Of a stretch of DNA of 64,000 nucleotides, positions 8,676 to 16,984 are shown piece by piece. The translations under genes were made by a program, and so were the position numbers. The DNA comes from Anianabacter salinae. GTDB taxonomy: Bacteria > Pseudomonadota > Alphaproteobacteria > Rhodobacterales > Rhodobacteraceae. Under the pieces are notes generated by a model. The model was not told the DNA's origin. It saw nothing but the letters and a program-made list of their open reading frames with translations, and did no database searches. The DNA lies in NCBI RefSeq assembly GCF_019061145.1, contig NZ_JAHQZS010000003.1, positions 186,001-250,000 of the forward strand. The letters run 5' to 3'. The number at the start of each line of letters is the position of its first letter. Positions within the stretch are counted from its first letter, which is position 1.

Positions 8676-10232
8676 ATGTTCGCACGATTTCTCGCCTCGG
8701 CGGCAGCGCTTGCGCTGACCTCTGGCGCGGCGCTGGCCGACTACCAGCTGACCGTCCTGCACACCAATGACTTCCACGCGCGGTTCGAGCCGATTTCGGG
8801 CTTCGATTCGGGCTGCTCGGAAGAGGATAACCAGGCTGGCGAGTGCTTTGGCGGCTCGGCCCGTCTGGTCACCGCCATCACCGACGCCAAGGCGCGGTCG
8901 AACAACTGGATCCTCGTGGACGGCGGCGACCAGTTCCAGGGCACCTTGTTCTACACCTATTACAAGGGCGCGCTTGCGGCCGAGATGATGAACAAGATGG
9001 GCTACACCGCGATGACCGTGGGCAACCACGAATTCGACGATGGCCCCGAGGTTCTGCGCGGCTTCGTCGATACCGTCGACTTCCCCGTCCTGATGTCGAA
9101 CGCCGATGTCAGCGGCGAGCCGCTGCTGGCCGGTGCAATCCAGAAATCGGTCGTGATCGAGCAGGGCGGCGAGCGCATCGGCCTGATCGGCCTGACCCCG
9201 CAAGACACCGACGAGCTGGCCTCGCCCGGTCCCAACGTGATCTTCACCGATCCGTCCGATGCCGTTCAGGGCGAGGTCGACAAGCTGACCGCCGATGGCG
9301 TCAACAAGATCATCGTGCTGTCGCACTCGGGCTTTGCCGTTGACCAGCGCGTTGCCGAGAACACCACCGGGGTCGACGTGATCGTCGGCGGCCACTCGAA
9401 CACGCTTCTGGGTGACATGGAGGGTGCGGCCGGGTCCTATCCGACCGCGGTGAACGGCGTGCAGATCGTTCAGGCCTACGCTTACGGCAAGTTCCTGGGC
9501 GAGTTGAACGTGACCTTCGACGACGACGGCAACGTGACCGAAGCTTCGGGCGCGCCGCTTCTGATGGACGCAGCGGTGACCGAGGACGAAGCCACCAAGG
9601 CGCGCATCGCCGAGGCCGCAGCGCCGCTCGACGAGATCCGCAACCGCGTCGTCGCCGAGACCGCAGCGCCGATCGAAGGCGGGCGCGAGGTGTGCCGCGC
9701 GATGGAATGCTCGATGGGCAACCTTGTCGCCGACGCCATGCTGGAACGCGTGGCCGGACAGGGCATCCAGGTCGCCATCGCCAACAGCGGCGGTCTGCGC
9801 GCGTCCATCGACGCGGGCGAGGTCACCATGGGCGAGGTCCTGACGGTGCTGCCATTCCAGAACACGCTGTCGACCTTCCAGGTCTCGGGTGAGTCGCTTG
9901 TCGAGGCACTCGAGAACGGTGTCAGCCAAGTCGAAGAGGGCGCTGGCCGCTTCCCGCAGGTCTCGGGCATGAGTTTTGCCTTCGATCCTACGGCAGAGCC
10001 GGGCAGCCGCGTGTCTGATGTCATGGTCGACGGCGCGCCGATCGATCCGGCCGCGACCTATGGCGTGGTCTCCAACAACTACGTCCGCAACGGCGGCGAC
10101 GGCTATCGGATGTTCGTCGATGCGATGAACGCCTACGACTTCGGCCCCGACCTGGCCGATGTGACGGCAGAGTATCTGGCCGCGAACGGCCCGTATGAGC
10201 CCTATACGGATGGCCGCATCACCATGAAGTAA
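8676..10232 (+). CDS. secreted 5'-nucleotidase / UshA-like metallophosphatase
   Basis: Periplasmic hydrolysis of nucleotides or other phosphate esters, for phosphate and nucleoside scavenging. A signal peptide covers residues 1-21, ending ALA-DYQ. The dinuclear metal site is complete: HTNDFHAR, DGGDQFQG, VGNHEFDDG, LSHSG and GGHSN. The C-terminal 5'-nucleotidase domain shows ANSGGLRASI, VLPFQNTL and the substrate-stacking NGGDGYRMF. 518 residues. An AGGGAG ribosome site precedes the ATG at 8676; the open frame extends far upstream but only antisense to pyrD and DUF952. A strong hairpin follows the stop. Confidence 0.93.
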   Translation: MFARFLASAAALALTSGAALADYQLTVLHTNDFHARFEPISGFDSGCSEEDNQAGECFGGSARLVTAITDAKARSNNWILVDGGDQFQGTLFYTYYKGALAAEMMNKMGYTAMTVGNHEFDDGPEVLRGFVDTVDFPVLMSNADVSGEPLLAGAIQKSVVIEQGGERIGLIGLTPQDTDELASPGPNVIFTDPSDAVQGEVDKLTADGVNKIIVLSHSGFAVDQRVAENTTGVDVIVGGHSNTLLGDMEGAAGSYPTAVNGVQIVQAYAYGKFLGELNVTFDDDGNVTEASGAPLLMDAAVTEDEATKARIAEAAAPLDEIRNRVVAETAAPIEGGREVCRAMECSMGNLVADAMLERVAGQGIQVAIANSGGLRASIDAGEVTMGEVLTVLPFQNTLSTFQVSGESLVEALENGVSQVEEGAGRFPQVSGMSFAFDPTAEPGSRVSDVMVDGAPIDPAATYGVVSNNYVRNGGDGYRMFVDAMNAYDFGPDLADVTAEYLAANGPYEPYTDGRITMK

Positions 10233-10241
10233 GACAAGCTT

Positions 10242-10266
10242 CCCCCGGCGGTCCTGCCGCCGGGGG
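10242..10266 (+). terminator. hairpin terminator after the 5'-nucleotidase gene
   Basis: A perfect 10-bp GC stem CCCCCGGCGG/CCGCCGGGGG with loop TCCTG begins 9 nt after the stop codon. There is no T run directly after it, so it may be Rho-assisted or serve as a 3' end stabiliser; the double-hairpin repeat follows immediately. Confidence 0.6.
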
Positions 10267-10267
10267 A

Positions 10268-10312
10268 CGATTTCCTGACAGGAAATCGGAACAAATCCTT
10301 TGCAACGATTTG
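10268..10312. repeat. double-hairpin intergenic repeat, copy 1
   Basis: First hairpin: CGATTTCCT/AGGAAATCG (10268-10288, 9 bp, 3-nt loop). Second hairpin: CAAATC to GATTTG (10292-10312), imperfect in the middle. The layout and the CAAATCCTT core match the copies at 39448 and 48615. This is the most decayed of the three. Confidence 0.7.
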
Positions 10313-10383
10313 GCCGCGCAAGGTGGCAGCGTTCATCGCAAAGGCCCATTCCGTTGCGCGCTGCCACGCCCTATATTCGGCGC

Positions 10384-10686
10384 ATGGACCATCCCCTGAT
10401 CGACCTGATCTCTGCGAAGATCCGCGAGGCCGAGGCGCGCGGCGATTTCGACAACCTGCCGGGCGCAGGTAAGCCCCTGCCGAAGGTGAGTGATCCCGAC
10501 AACGCAGTGCTGCACCGTATCCTTCAGGAGAATGGGGCGGTGCCGGAATTGGTGTCGCTGTCGCGCGAGCTGGCCCGGTTGCGCGCGGAATTGCGCGAGA
10601 CGGGTGACCGCACAGAGCGCAAGCGCATCGTCACAGAGATGTCGATGACCGAGGTCAGGATCGAGATCGCGCGGCGGAGGGGCTGA
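10384..10686 (+). CDS. DUF1992 / DnaJ-homologue-subfamily-C-like small protein
   Basis: A 100-residue soluble, charged protein with DLISAKIREAEARGDFDNLPGAGKPL at the N-terminus, the diagnostic DUF1992 pattern also found in DNAJC28-like proteins. Its biochemical role is not known. The C-terminal half is helical and rich in Arg and Glu. The start ATG at 10384 gives the family N-terminus. Only 4 bp separate its stop from the SRAP gene, so the two are likely co-transcribed. Confidence 0.85.
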   Translation: MDHPLIDLISAKIREAEARGDFDNLPGAGKPLPKVSDPDNAVLHRILQENGAVPELVSLSRELARLRAELRETGDRTERKRIVTEMSMTEVRIEIARRRG

Positions 10687-10690
10687 TCCG

Positions 10691-11356
10691 ATGTGCGGCC
10701 GCTTTGTCCTGACCCTGCCCGACGACGAGATGGCGCGCCTGTTCGGCGCTGCGCCCGCGAACGACCTGCCGCCGGTGCCCAACTTCAACATCTGCCCCAC
10801 CAACCGGGTGCATGCCGTCGTCAGCGACGGCGCTCAGCGGCGCCTGACCGCGATGCGCTGGGGATTTCTGCCGCACTGGTACAAGACGCTCACGGATGGC
10901 CCGTTGCTCATCAACGCGCGGGCCGAGACCATTGCCGAGAAACCGGCGTTCCGGGCCGCCTGCCGCGAACGGCGCTGCATCCTGCCCGCCACCGGCTTTT
11001 ACGAATGGACCAAGGACGACGCGGGCAACCGCCTGCCGTGGTACATCCGCCCCGCAGACGGCGCGCCCATCGCCTTTGCCGCTGTCTGGCAGCTGTGGGA
11101 GCGCGGCGAGGAGCGGCTGGTCACTTGCGCCATCGTCACCACCGGGGCCAATGACGCGATGTCCGCGATCCACCACCGGATGCCCGTGACGCTGGCGCCG
11201 GATGACTATGCCCTGTGGCTGGGCGAGGACGGCAAGGGCGCTGCGACGCTGATGAGCTCGGCGCCCGAGGACCGCTTCGTCTTTCACAGGGTGGATGCGA
11301 AGGTGAATTCGAACCGCGCGCACGGCGCCGATCTGATCCAGCCACTGGTGGCCTGA
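10691..11356 (+). CDS. SOS response-associated peptidase (SRAP, YedK/HMCES family)
   Basis: Shields abasic sites in single-stranded DNA by forming a thiazolidine crosslink through the N-terminal Cys. Cys2 of MCGRFVLT is exposed after Met removal; NARAET, GFYEW and the HHRMPV motif supply the other conserved Asn, Glu and His. 221 residues, usual length. The protein is complete, with no missing catalytic residue. Follows the DUF1992 gene by 4 bp and is convergent with the dehydratase at 11577. Confidence 0.94.
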   Translation: MCGRFVLTLPDDEMARLFGAAPANDLPPVPNFNICPTNRVHAVVSDGAQRRLTAMRWGFLPHWYKTLTDGPLLINARAETIAEKPAFRAACRERRCILPATGFYEWTKDDAGNRLPWYIRPADGAPIAFAAVWQLWERGEERLVTCAIVTTGANDAMSAIHHRMPVTLAPDDYALWLGEDGKGAATLMSSAPEDRFVFHRVDAKVNSNRAHGADLIQPLVA

Positions 11357-11433
11357 CCGCCCGCTGTTTGCCTGACCGCAGGCGCGGCAAAAAAATGACC
11401 GCCAGTGCGGCGGCCATCCAGTCAGGGAGGACT

Positions 11434-11493
11434 CGTTACTTCACCAAAACCTGCGAGGGCGGGCGTTTTCTGCGCTCTTGCCCTGAAGTAACG
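11434..11493 (+). other. two-stem structured element between convergent genes
   Basis: A perfect 10-bp outer stem CGTTACTTCA (11434-11443) with TGAAGTAACG (11484-11493) encloses an 8-pair inner stem, GCGAGGGC (11453-11460) with GCTCTTGC (11474-11481), using two G-U pairs on the plus strand. The inner loop has 13 nt and an asymmetric 9/2-nt internal loop joins the stems. The G-U pairs work only on the plus-strand transcript. It may be a dispersed repeat, a terminator or an RNA; I do not recognise it. Confidence 0.45.
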
Positions 11494-11576
11494 TACCGCG
11501 AGAATGCGGCGTGAATGTGGCAACTGTATCAGTTCCATGACACTCGGCGCGTGTCCGGTGCCATTGTCCTTGGGTC

Positions 11577-12809
11577 TTACGGCTTGGGCGGGGCGCCGCC
11601 CTCGAAGCGGTTTTCCTGCGCGTAGTCGCAGGGGGCTTCCTGCATCGACAGGTGCAGGGCATCGCCGGTGTAGGGATGCGCGCGGGCCAGCGCCTCGTCC
11701 ACATCGATGCCAAGCCCGGGGCCCTGCGGCGCGCGCACATGCCCCGCCTCGACCCGGATGCTGCCCTTGATGAGCGCGTCGTGGAACGGCGTGGCGATGG
11801 TCTCGGCCAGCAGGAGGTTCGGGATCGCTGCCGACAGGTGCAGGTTCGCGGCCCATTCCACGGGTCCGGCATAGAGATGCGGCGCGACCTGCGCGCCGAA
11901 GGCTTCGGCCACGGCGGCGATCTTGCGGCCCTCCCAGATACCGCCCGCGCGCCCAAGTGCCGGTTGCAGGATCTCGACCCCGCCCGCACGCAGAAGCGTG
12001 GCGAATTCGGCGCGGGTCGTGGCGCGTTCGCCGGTGGCCAGCGGGATCCGCACCGCCGCAGCGACGCGGGCGAAATCCAGCGGATTGTCCGGCGGGATCG
12101 GTTCCTCGAACCACAGCGGCAGGTAGGGCTCCAGCGCCTGCCCCATGCGGATCGCGCCTGCGGGGGTGAACTGGCCGTGGGTGCCAAAGAGGATGTCTGC
12201 GCGGTCGCCCACCGCTGCGCGCACGGCCCTGCAGAACCGCACCGACCGCGAGATGTCGCTCATCGACGGCATGTGCCCGCCGCGGATGGTGTAGGGGCCT
12301 GCGGGGTCCATCTTGACGGCGGTCCAGCCATCCTTGACCGCGCGCGCGGCGGCCTCGGCCGTGCGGTCGGCATCGTTCCAGAAGCCGCCGATGTCGGGGT
12401 CGTCCGGCTCGGGGTAGAGGTAGGTATAGGCCCGGATGCGGTCGTTCATCAGCCCGCCCAAGAGCGCCCAGACCGGGCGGTCGCGGTCCTTGCCGAGGAT
12501 GTCCCAGCAGGCGATTTCCAGCCCAGAGAACGCGCCCATCACCGTCAGGTCAGGGCGCTGGGTGAAGCCGGCGGAATAGGCGCGGCGAAACATCAACTCG
12601 ATGTTCTCGGGGTTCTCGCCCGCCATGTGCCGCTCGAACACGTCCGAGATCACCGAGCGCATGGCATCCGGGCCGACCGAGGCGGCATAGACCTCGCCCC
12701 AGCCGGTGATGCCGGTGTCGGTCGTGAGTTTGACGAGGATCCAGTAGCGCCCGCCCCAGCCGGGAGCGGGGGGCGCGGTAACGATGATATCGAGGTCTGC
12801 CAGCTTCAT
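11577..12809 (-). CDS. enolase-superfamily dehydratase (mandelate racemase/muconate lactonizing type)
   Basis: A 410-residue MR/MLE enzyme. N-terminal capping domain with GITGWGEVY and barrel motifs AVKMDPAG, WFEEPIPPDN (a metal-ligand Glu), ATGERATTRAEF and APHLYAGPVEWAANLH. The layout is closest to sugar-acid dehydratases such as galactonate dehydratase, which use Mg2+ to remove water from aldonic acids. The exact substrate is unknown. Only 4 bp separate its start at 12809 from the stop of the upstream alcohol dehydrogenase at 12814, suggesting a small catabolic operon downstream of the pca genes. Confidence 0.85.
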   Translation of the reverse strand: MKLADLDIIVTAPPAPGWGGRYWILVKLTTDTGITGWGEVYAASVGPDAMRSVISDVFERHMAGENPENIELMFRRAYSAGFTQRPDLTVMGAFSGLEIACWDILGKDRDRPVWALLGGLMNDRIRAYTYLYPEPDDPDIGGFWNDADRTAEAAARAVKDGWTAVKMDPAGPYTIRGGHMPSMSDISRSVRFCRAVRAAVGDRADILFGTHGQFTPAGAIRMGQALEPYLPLWFEEPIPPDNPLDFARVAAAVRIPLATGERATTRAEFATLLRAGGVEILQPALGRAGGIWEGRKIAAVAEAFGAQVAPHLYAGPVEWAANLHLSAAIPNLLLAETIATPFHDALIKGSIRVEAGHVRAPQGPGLGIDVDEALARAHPYTGDALHLSMQEAPCDYAQENRFEGGAPPKP

Positions 12810-12813
12810 GCGG

Positions 12814-13899
12814 TCACTCGAACACGATGACGTTGCGCTTGGCGCCGCCTGCCCGTGTGTCGGCGATAGCCTCGTTGATCTGGTCGAGCGTCCATGTCGC
12901 CGACACCAGCTCGTCCAGCTTCAACCGGCCCTGCTGATAGAGTTCCACCATCCACGGAATATCGCGCTGGATCACGACGTCGCCCATCTTGGACCCCAGC
13001 ATCTGTTGCCCGGTGTAGGCCGCGATCACCGGCTCATAGCTGGTGGTCTGGCCGGAATGCGGCATGCCCACCATGGTCATCTTGCCGTGGTTGGCGAGAT
13101 AGCGCATTGCGGTGTCATACGCCTGGATCGCGCCCACGGTGACAAAGACATGGTCCGCGCCGCGCCCGATGATGTCCATCGCGTCGCGCCAGGGCTTTTC
13201 GCCGGTCGCCAGCACCCCTGCCGTCGCGCCGAACTCGTGCGCCATCGCCAGCTTGCCTTCGGTCATGTCGACGGCGATGACGTGCGACGCGCCCGCCAGC
13301 CGCGCGCCCTGGATCGCGTTGAGGCCGACCCCGCCCGCGCCGATCACCACCGCCGACTGGCCGGGACGCAAGCCCGCCGTATTCACCACCGCGCCGATGC
13401 CGGTGATGACGCCGCAAGCCAGTGTGGACGCGGATGCCATCGGCAGGGTGCCGGGGATCTTCACGATCTGGCTGGTGTCCACGACCACCTTTTCGGCAAA
13501 GCAACCCGACCCCAGCCCCTGTTCAAGCGGCGTTCCGTCCTTGCCCGTATAGCGCGACAGCCGGTCAAAACCGGTCTCACAGGTGGCGGGATGACCGCCG
13601 TGGCAGGACGGACAGGTGCCGCAGTTGCGCAGGAAGGTGACAAGGACCGTGTCGCCTGTCGCATAGGCCGTCACGCCCGCGCCCAGCCGCGTGATCCGCC
13701 CAGCCGCCTCGTGCCCGTAGACCGCTGGCAGGTAGCCGCCCCATCCGCCTTCGGCCAGCGAGATGTCGGAATGACAGATCGCGCAGGCGGCCAGTGTGAC
13801 CTCGATCTCGTTCGGACCGGGATCGGCGAGGGTGATGTCCTCGATGGTCAGCGGCGCGCCGAAGTCGCGGCAGACGGCGGCGCGGATCGTGCTTGGCAT
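12814..13899 (-). CDS. zinc-dependent alcohol dehydrogenase (MDR family)
   Basis: NAD(P)-dependent oxidation of an alcohol. 361 residues with the catalytic zinc ligands in ACAICHSD and GHEAAG, a structural zinc lobe C-x2-C-x2-C-x7-C inside NCGTCPSCHGGHPATC, and a Rossmann segment GAGGVGLNAIQ followed by an Asp (AVDM), favouring NAD. The start at 13899 gives a normal MDR N-terminus (MPSTIRAAVCRDFGAPL); the 30 codons upstream are excluded. It sits downstream of pcaB and a repeat and pairs with the MR/MLE dehydratase. Confidence 0.9.
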   Translation of the reverse strand: MPSTIRAAVCRDFGAPLTIEDITLADPGPNEIEVTLAACAICHSDISLAEGGWGGYLPAVYGHEAAGRITRLGAGVTAYATGDTVLVTFLRNCGTCPSCHGGHPATCETGFDRLSRYTGKDGTPLEQGLGSGCFAEKVVVDTSQIVKIPGTLPMASASTLACGVITGIGAVVNTAGLRPGQSAVVIGAGGVGLNAIQGARLAGASHVIAVDMTEGKLAMAHEFGATAGVLATGEKPWRDAMDIIGRGADHVFVTVGAIQAYDTAMRYLANHGKMTMVGMPHSGQTTSYEPVIAAYTGQQMLGSKMGDVVIQRDIPWMVELYQQGRLKLDELVSATWTLDQINEAIADTRAGGAKRNVIVFE

Positions 13900-14051
13900 G
13901 ATGTCGAGACTCCCCCTCGTTTCGCCGGACAGTGCCGGGGTGTGCCCGGCCTTGCAAGCAGTCCGAGTGTCGGCCTTCAGTGCGATCAAGGTGCGCCCTG
14001 CGGGCGCGAGACATGTCTCGGGGTCTTCGCTACGCTACGCCCCCTCGGGCA

Positions 14052-14115
14052 GGGGGCTCTGCCCCCGCCGCGCGTGCCGCGCGACTCCCCCGGAGGTATT
14101 TGGGGACCAAAGATG
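14052..14115 (-). repeat. pca-associated intergenic repeat, copy A
   Basis: It consists of GGGGGCTCTGCCCCC (14052-14066), a GC insert with its own CGCGCG/CGCGCG hairpin, and a conserved 29-mer (14087-14115) containing CGGAGGTATTTGGGGACC. The 29-mer differs from copy B (18752-18780) at one base. On the gene strand it begins directly after the pcaB stop codon and probably folds as a terminator or 3' end element. Confidence 0.75.
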
Positions 14116-15444
14116 TCAGGGGGTGCGGGCCGCCCTGGCGAAGGCGCGCGCATCGGCCGGGGCGGTGCCGAGGCTCGCCTCGGGCGTGAACAGCGCGGAC
14201 AGGTCCTGATCGGGCCAGCGCGCGGCGGCAAGATCGGGCAGCGGCGTGCCGCTGGTCTGCACCTGCTGGCACAGCGCCTTGACCTCGGCCTGCGCCTCGG
14301 GGCGGGGCATGTGCCGGGCGAGCGCGAAGGACAGCGCCTCGGCATGGATGAGGCCGGTGCCGTCGTCGATCCCCGCCCGCATCCGGGCGGTGTTGGCGGT
14401 GAGCGTTCGGGCAAGGTCGGTGGCGGTCGTCAGCGCGGTGCCGAGGCCCATGCACATCTGCGGGAGCGTCATCCATTCGGTGAACCACGCCGTGCCGTCG
14501 CGCTGCTGGCGGTGGATCGCGGCGCCCTGCATCGCGCTGTTGAGCGCAACGGTCTGCCGCGCCAGCGCCGACAGGAGCGTCGGCTGGATCGGGTTCGATT
14601 TCTGCGGCATCGTCGAGGATCCGCCGCCCTGTCCCAGCGTGACCTCTCCAATGCCGGACTGGGTGAGCAGGATCAGGTCCTCGCCCATCTTGCCAAGCGC
14701 GGTGGCGGTGTCGGTCATCCAGGCAGCGAAGCCGGTCAGCCGGTCACGTTCGGTGTGCCAGGTTGCGCCGGGATCGGACAGGCCAAGTTCCTCGGCCAGA
14801 CGGGCGCGGACCTTCGGGCCATCCTCGCCCATCGCGGACAGGGTTCCGGCGGCGCCCGACAGGCTGACCGTCAGAAGCGCGTCCCGGACGGCGGGCAGGC
14901 GGGCGCGCAGGCGCAGGAGCGGGCGGCCCCACTGCGCCACGACTGCCCCGAACGAGGTGGGGGAGGCGACCTGCATGTAGGTGCGTGCGGCCATCGGCGT
15001 GCCTTCATGCTGCTCGGCCTGGTCGGCGAGCGCGTGCAGCAGCGCGGACAGCCGCGTCTCGTAAAGCGCGATCACCTGCCGTAGCCGCAGGACCAGGCCG
15101 GTGTCCATGATATCCTGCGACGTGGCGCCCCAATGGGCGTATTGCGCATGGTCGGGCGCGCCGATTTCCTTGCGGAAGGCCGAGACAAGCGCGGGCACCA
15201 CGACGGCGCTGCGGCCTGTCTCCTCGGCCAGCGCCGCGGGGTCGATCTGCGCCTCGAGGCTGGCGCGGTGGATCGCCTTGGCCGCTGTCTCGGGGATCAT
15301 CCCGTGCGCGCCCTGCGCCTTGGCCAGCGCGCCCTCGACCAGCAGCATCGCGCGCACCTCGGCGGTGTCCGAGAACAGCCTTGCCGTCTCTTCGTCGCGG
15401 AACAGGTCGCGGTAGATCGCGCTGTCGAAGACGCTGGCGGCCAT
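14116..15444 (-). CDS. pcaB: 3-carboxy-cis,cis-muconate cycloisomerase
   Basis: Second step of the protocatechuate branch: cycloisomerises 3-carboxy-cis,cis-muconate to 4-carboxymuconolactone. 443 residues of the fumarase/aspartase superfamily, with the signature GQGGGSSTMPQKSNP at about residue 265 and AHWGATSQDIMDTG earlier. The ATG at 15444 shares one base with the stop of the BKACE gene (TGATG), so translation is coupled and the 24 upstream in-frame codons are rejected. Last gene of the pca run; repeat copy A abuts its stop. Confidence 0.93.
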   Translation of the reverse strand: MAASVFDSAIYRDLFRDEETARLFSDTAEVRAMLLVEGALAKAQGAHGMIPETAAKAIHRASLEAQIDPAALAEETGRSAVVVPALVSAFRKEIGAPDHAQYAHWGATSQDIMDTGLVLRLRQVIALYETRLSALLHALADQAEQHEGTPMAARTYMQVASPTSFGAVVAQWGRPLLRLRARLPAVRDALLTVSLSGAAGTLSAMGEDGPKVRARLAEELGLSDPGATWHTERDRLTGFAAWMTDTATALGKMGEDLILLTQSGIGEVTLGQGGGSSTMPQKSNPIQPTLLSALARQTVALNSAMQGAAIHRQQRDGTAWFTEWMTLPQMCMGLGTALTTATDLARTLTANTARMRAGIDDGTGLIHAEALSFALARHMPRPEAQAEVKALCQQVQTSGTPLPDLAAARWPDQDLSALFTPEASLGTAPADARAFARAARTP

Positions 15445-16277
15445 CAGGCGGCTGCCAACCCGAGGATCTGCCTTGCCTGCTGGGCCGTCGCCACGGCGCG
15501 GTCGTATTTCTCGCACAGGTCGGTGACGCGCTTGACCAGTGCGGCGTTCGACGGCGCGAGCGCGGTCTTGTCGAGGCGGATGTTGTCCTCAAGGCCCGTC
15601 CGCGCATGGCCGCCCATCGACACGCACCATTCGTTCAGGACGATCTGGTTCGGGCCAATCCCCGCCGCGCACCACTGGGCATCGGGGGCCAGCCGTTTCA
15701 CCGTCTCGATGTAGAAATCGAACGTCGGCTTGTCGGCGGGCATCGCGTTCTTCACACCCATGACGAACTGGATGTAGAGCGGACCCTTGAGCCGCCCGTC
15801 GGCGGCCATCTTCGCGGCCTGGTGGATGTGCGACAGGTCGAACGCCTCGATCTCGGGCTTGATGCCGTATTCGAGCATCTCGGACGCCAGCCAGTCCACC
15901 AGATCGGGGCTGTTTTCATAAACGCGGGTGGGGAAGTTGTTCGACCCCACGGTGAGCGATGCCATGTCCGGTCTCAGCGGCAGCATCCCGCCGCGTTCGC
16001 GCCCGGCACCCGACCGCCCGCCGGTCGAGAACTGGATGATCAGGCCGGGGCAGTGCTTTTCGAGGCCCTCCTTGAGGGCGGCGAAACGGTCGGGGTCCGA
16101 AGTCGGTGTCTGGTCATCGTTGCGGACATGGGCGTGGCAGATGCTCGCGCCCGCCTCGAACGCCTCGTGCATCGATTCGACCTGTTCGGACACCGTGACG
16201 GGAACGGCGGGGTTGTCCTCCTTGCGGGGCAACGAGCCGGTGATGGCGCAGCAGATGATGCAGGGGGTATCGGTCAT
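15444..16277 (-). CDS. BKACE family beta-keto acid cleavage enzyme
   Basis: A zinc enzyme (formerly DUF849) that condenses a beta-keto acid with acetyl-CoA, releasing acetoacetate and an acyl-CoA. The metal site CHAHVR is at residues 47-52, and the C-terminal GGHARTGLEDNIRLD carries the conserved Glu and Arg. 277 residues, normal length. It overlaps the hydrolase upstream by 4 bases and pcaB by 1, so it is an integral part of the pca operon. I infer beta-ketoadipate as a likely substrate, giving succinyl-CoA plus acetoacetate; this has not been tested here. Confidence 0.9.
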   Translation of the reverse strand: MTDTPCIICCAITGSLPRKEDNPAVPVTVSEQVESMHEAFEAGASICHAHVRNDDQTPTSDPDRFAALKEGLEKHCPGLIIQFSTGGRSGAGRERGGMLPLRPDMASLTVGSNNFPTRVYENSPDLVDWLASEMLEYGIKPEIEAFDLSHIHQAAKMAADGRLKGPLYIQFVMGVKNAMPADKPTFDFYIETVKRLAPDAQWCAAGIGPNQIVLNEWCVSMGGHARTGLEDNIRLDKTALAPSNAALVKRVTDLCEKYDRAVATAQQARQILGLAAA

Positions 16278-16984
16278 GGGATGTCTTTCGCGATGCGGTC
16301 GAGGAGTGCGGCCAGCCTATCCGGCGCCGCGAAGAAGGGCGAGTGCGAGGTGGGCAGGTCGTGGACGGTGCCCGGGGGCCAGCCATCGGTCATGGCGACC
16401 TGAGCGGCATAGGGAATGGCGCGGTCTTCGGTGCAGCGGATGTAATGGCGCGGCAGATCGGCGGGCAGGGGTTTGGCCGGGGCCTGTGAGGGTTTCACGG
16501 GCTGCGGGCGGATGTGTTTGCGGGCGAAAGCCACCGTTTCGGGCGGGCAGTCTGCGTAGAACACCGGCACATGCGCGTCCTCGGCAAAGGTGAAGGTCTG
16601 GCGGTCTTCGGACATCACGGTTGCTGCCTGAAGTGCCTCGCAGCCGTGGGTCTTGCGCAGGGACGCGCCGCTTTCGCCGGGCTTCGGCGCCCAGGCGGCG
16701 AGGTAGACGATCCCGCGTATGTGCGCAGCGTCCGTGGCGGCGGCTTCGGTGATCGTCAGACCGCCCAGCGAATGGCCGACGAGGATCGAGGGCGTCGCGC
16801 ATGCGGCAAGCGCCGCCTGCGCATAGGAGTCCAGGTCGATGCCATCTGTCGGTGTCAGGTCGTCGCCCATCCCCGGCAGGTCGATGGCAACGACATCGTG
16901 GCCCGCTGCGCGCAGCGGGCCGATGACGTCGCGCCAGCAAAAGGCGCCGTGGCAGGCGCCGTGGATCAGGACCAGCCGCGCCAT
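16274..16984 (-). CDS. alpha/beta-fold hydrolase of the pca operon
   Basis: A 236-residue hydrolase resembling plant-type methylesterases. LVLIHGACHGAFCW gives the oxyanion loop, GHSLGG the nucleophile Ser, and TSHSPFF the catalytic His near the C-terminus. The ATG at 16984 overlaps the pcaG stop by one base; a GTG one codon upstream is possible but the coupled ATG is preferred. The operon already has pcaD, so this one may cleave an ester entering the pathway, or assist lactone hydrolysis; that is inference. Confidence 0.82.
   Translation of the reverse strand: MARLVLIHGACHGAFCWRDVIGPLRAAGHDVVAIDLPGMGDDLTPTDGIDLDSYAQAALAACATPSILVGHSLGGLTITEAAATDAAHIRGIVYLAAWAPKPGESGASLRKTHGCEALQAATVMSEDRQTFTFAEDAHVPVFYADCPPETVAFARKHIRPQPVKPSQAPAKPLPADLPRHYIRCTEDRAIPYAAQVAMTDGWPPGTVHDLPTSHSPFFAAPDRLAALLDRIAKDIP

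Noticed and set aside
8655-10367. 570-residue minus-strand frame antisense to the 5'-nucleotidase
   Set aside because: Shadow of a gene with complete catalytic motifs on the plus strand; composition typical of a GC-rich antisense frame.
12784-15084. 766-residue plus-strand frame across the alcohol dehydrogenase and pcaB
   Set aside because: It is antisense to two enzymes with clear motifs and runs through the repeat; no start signal.
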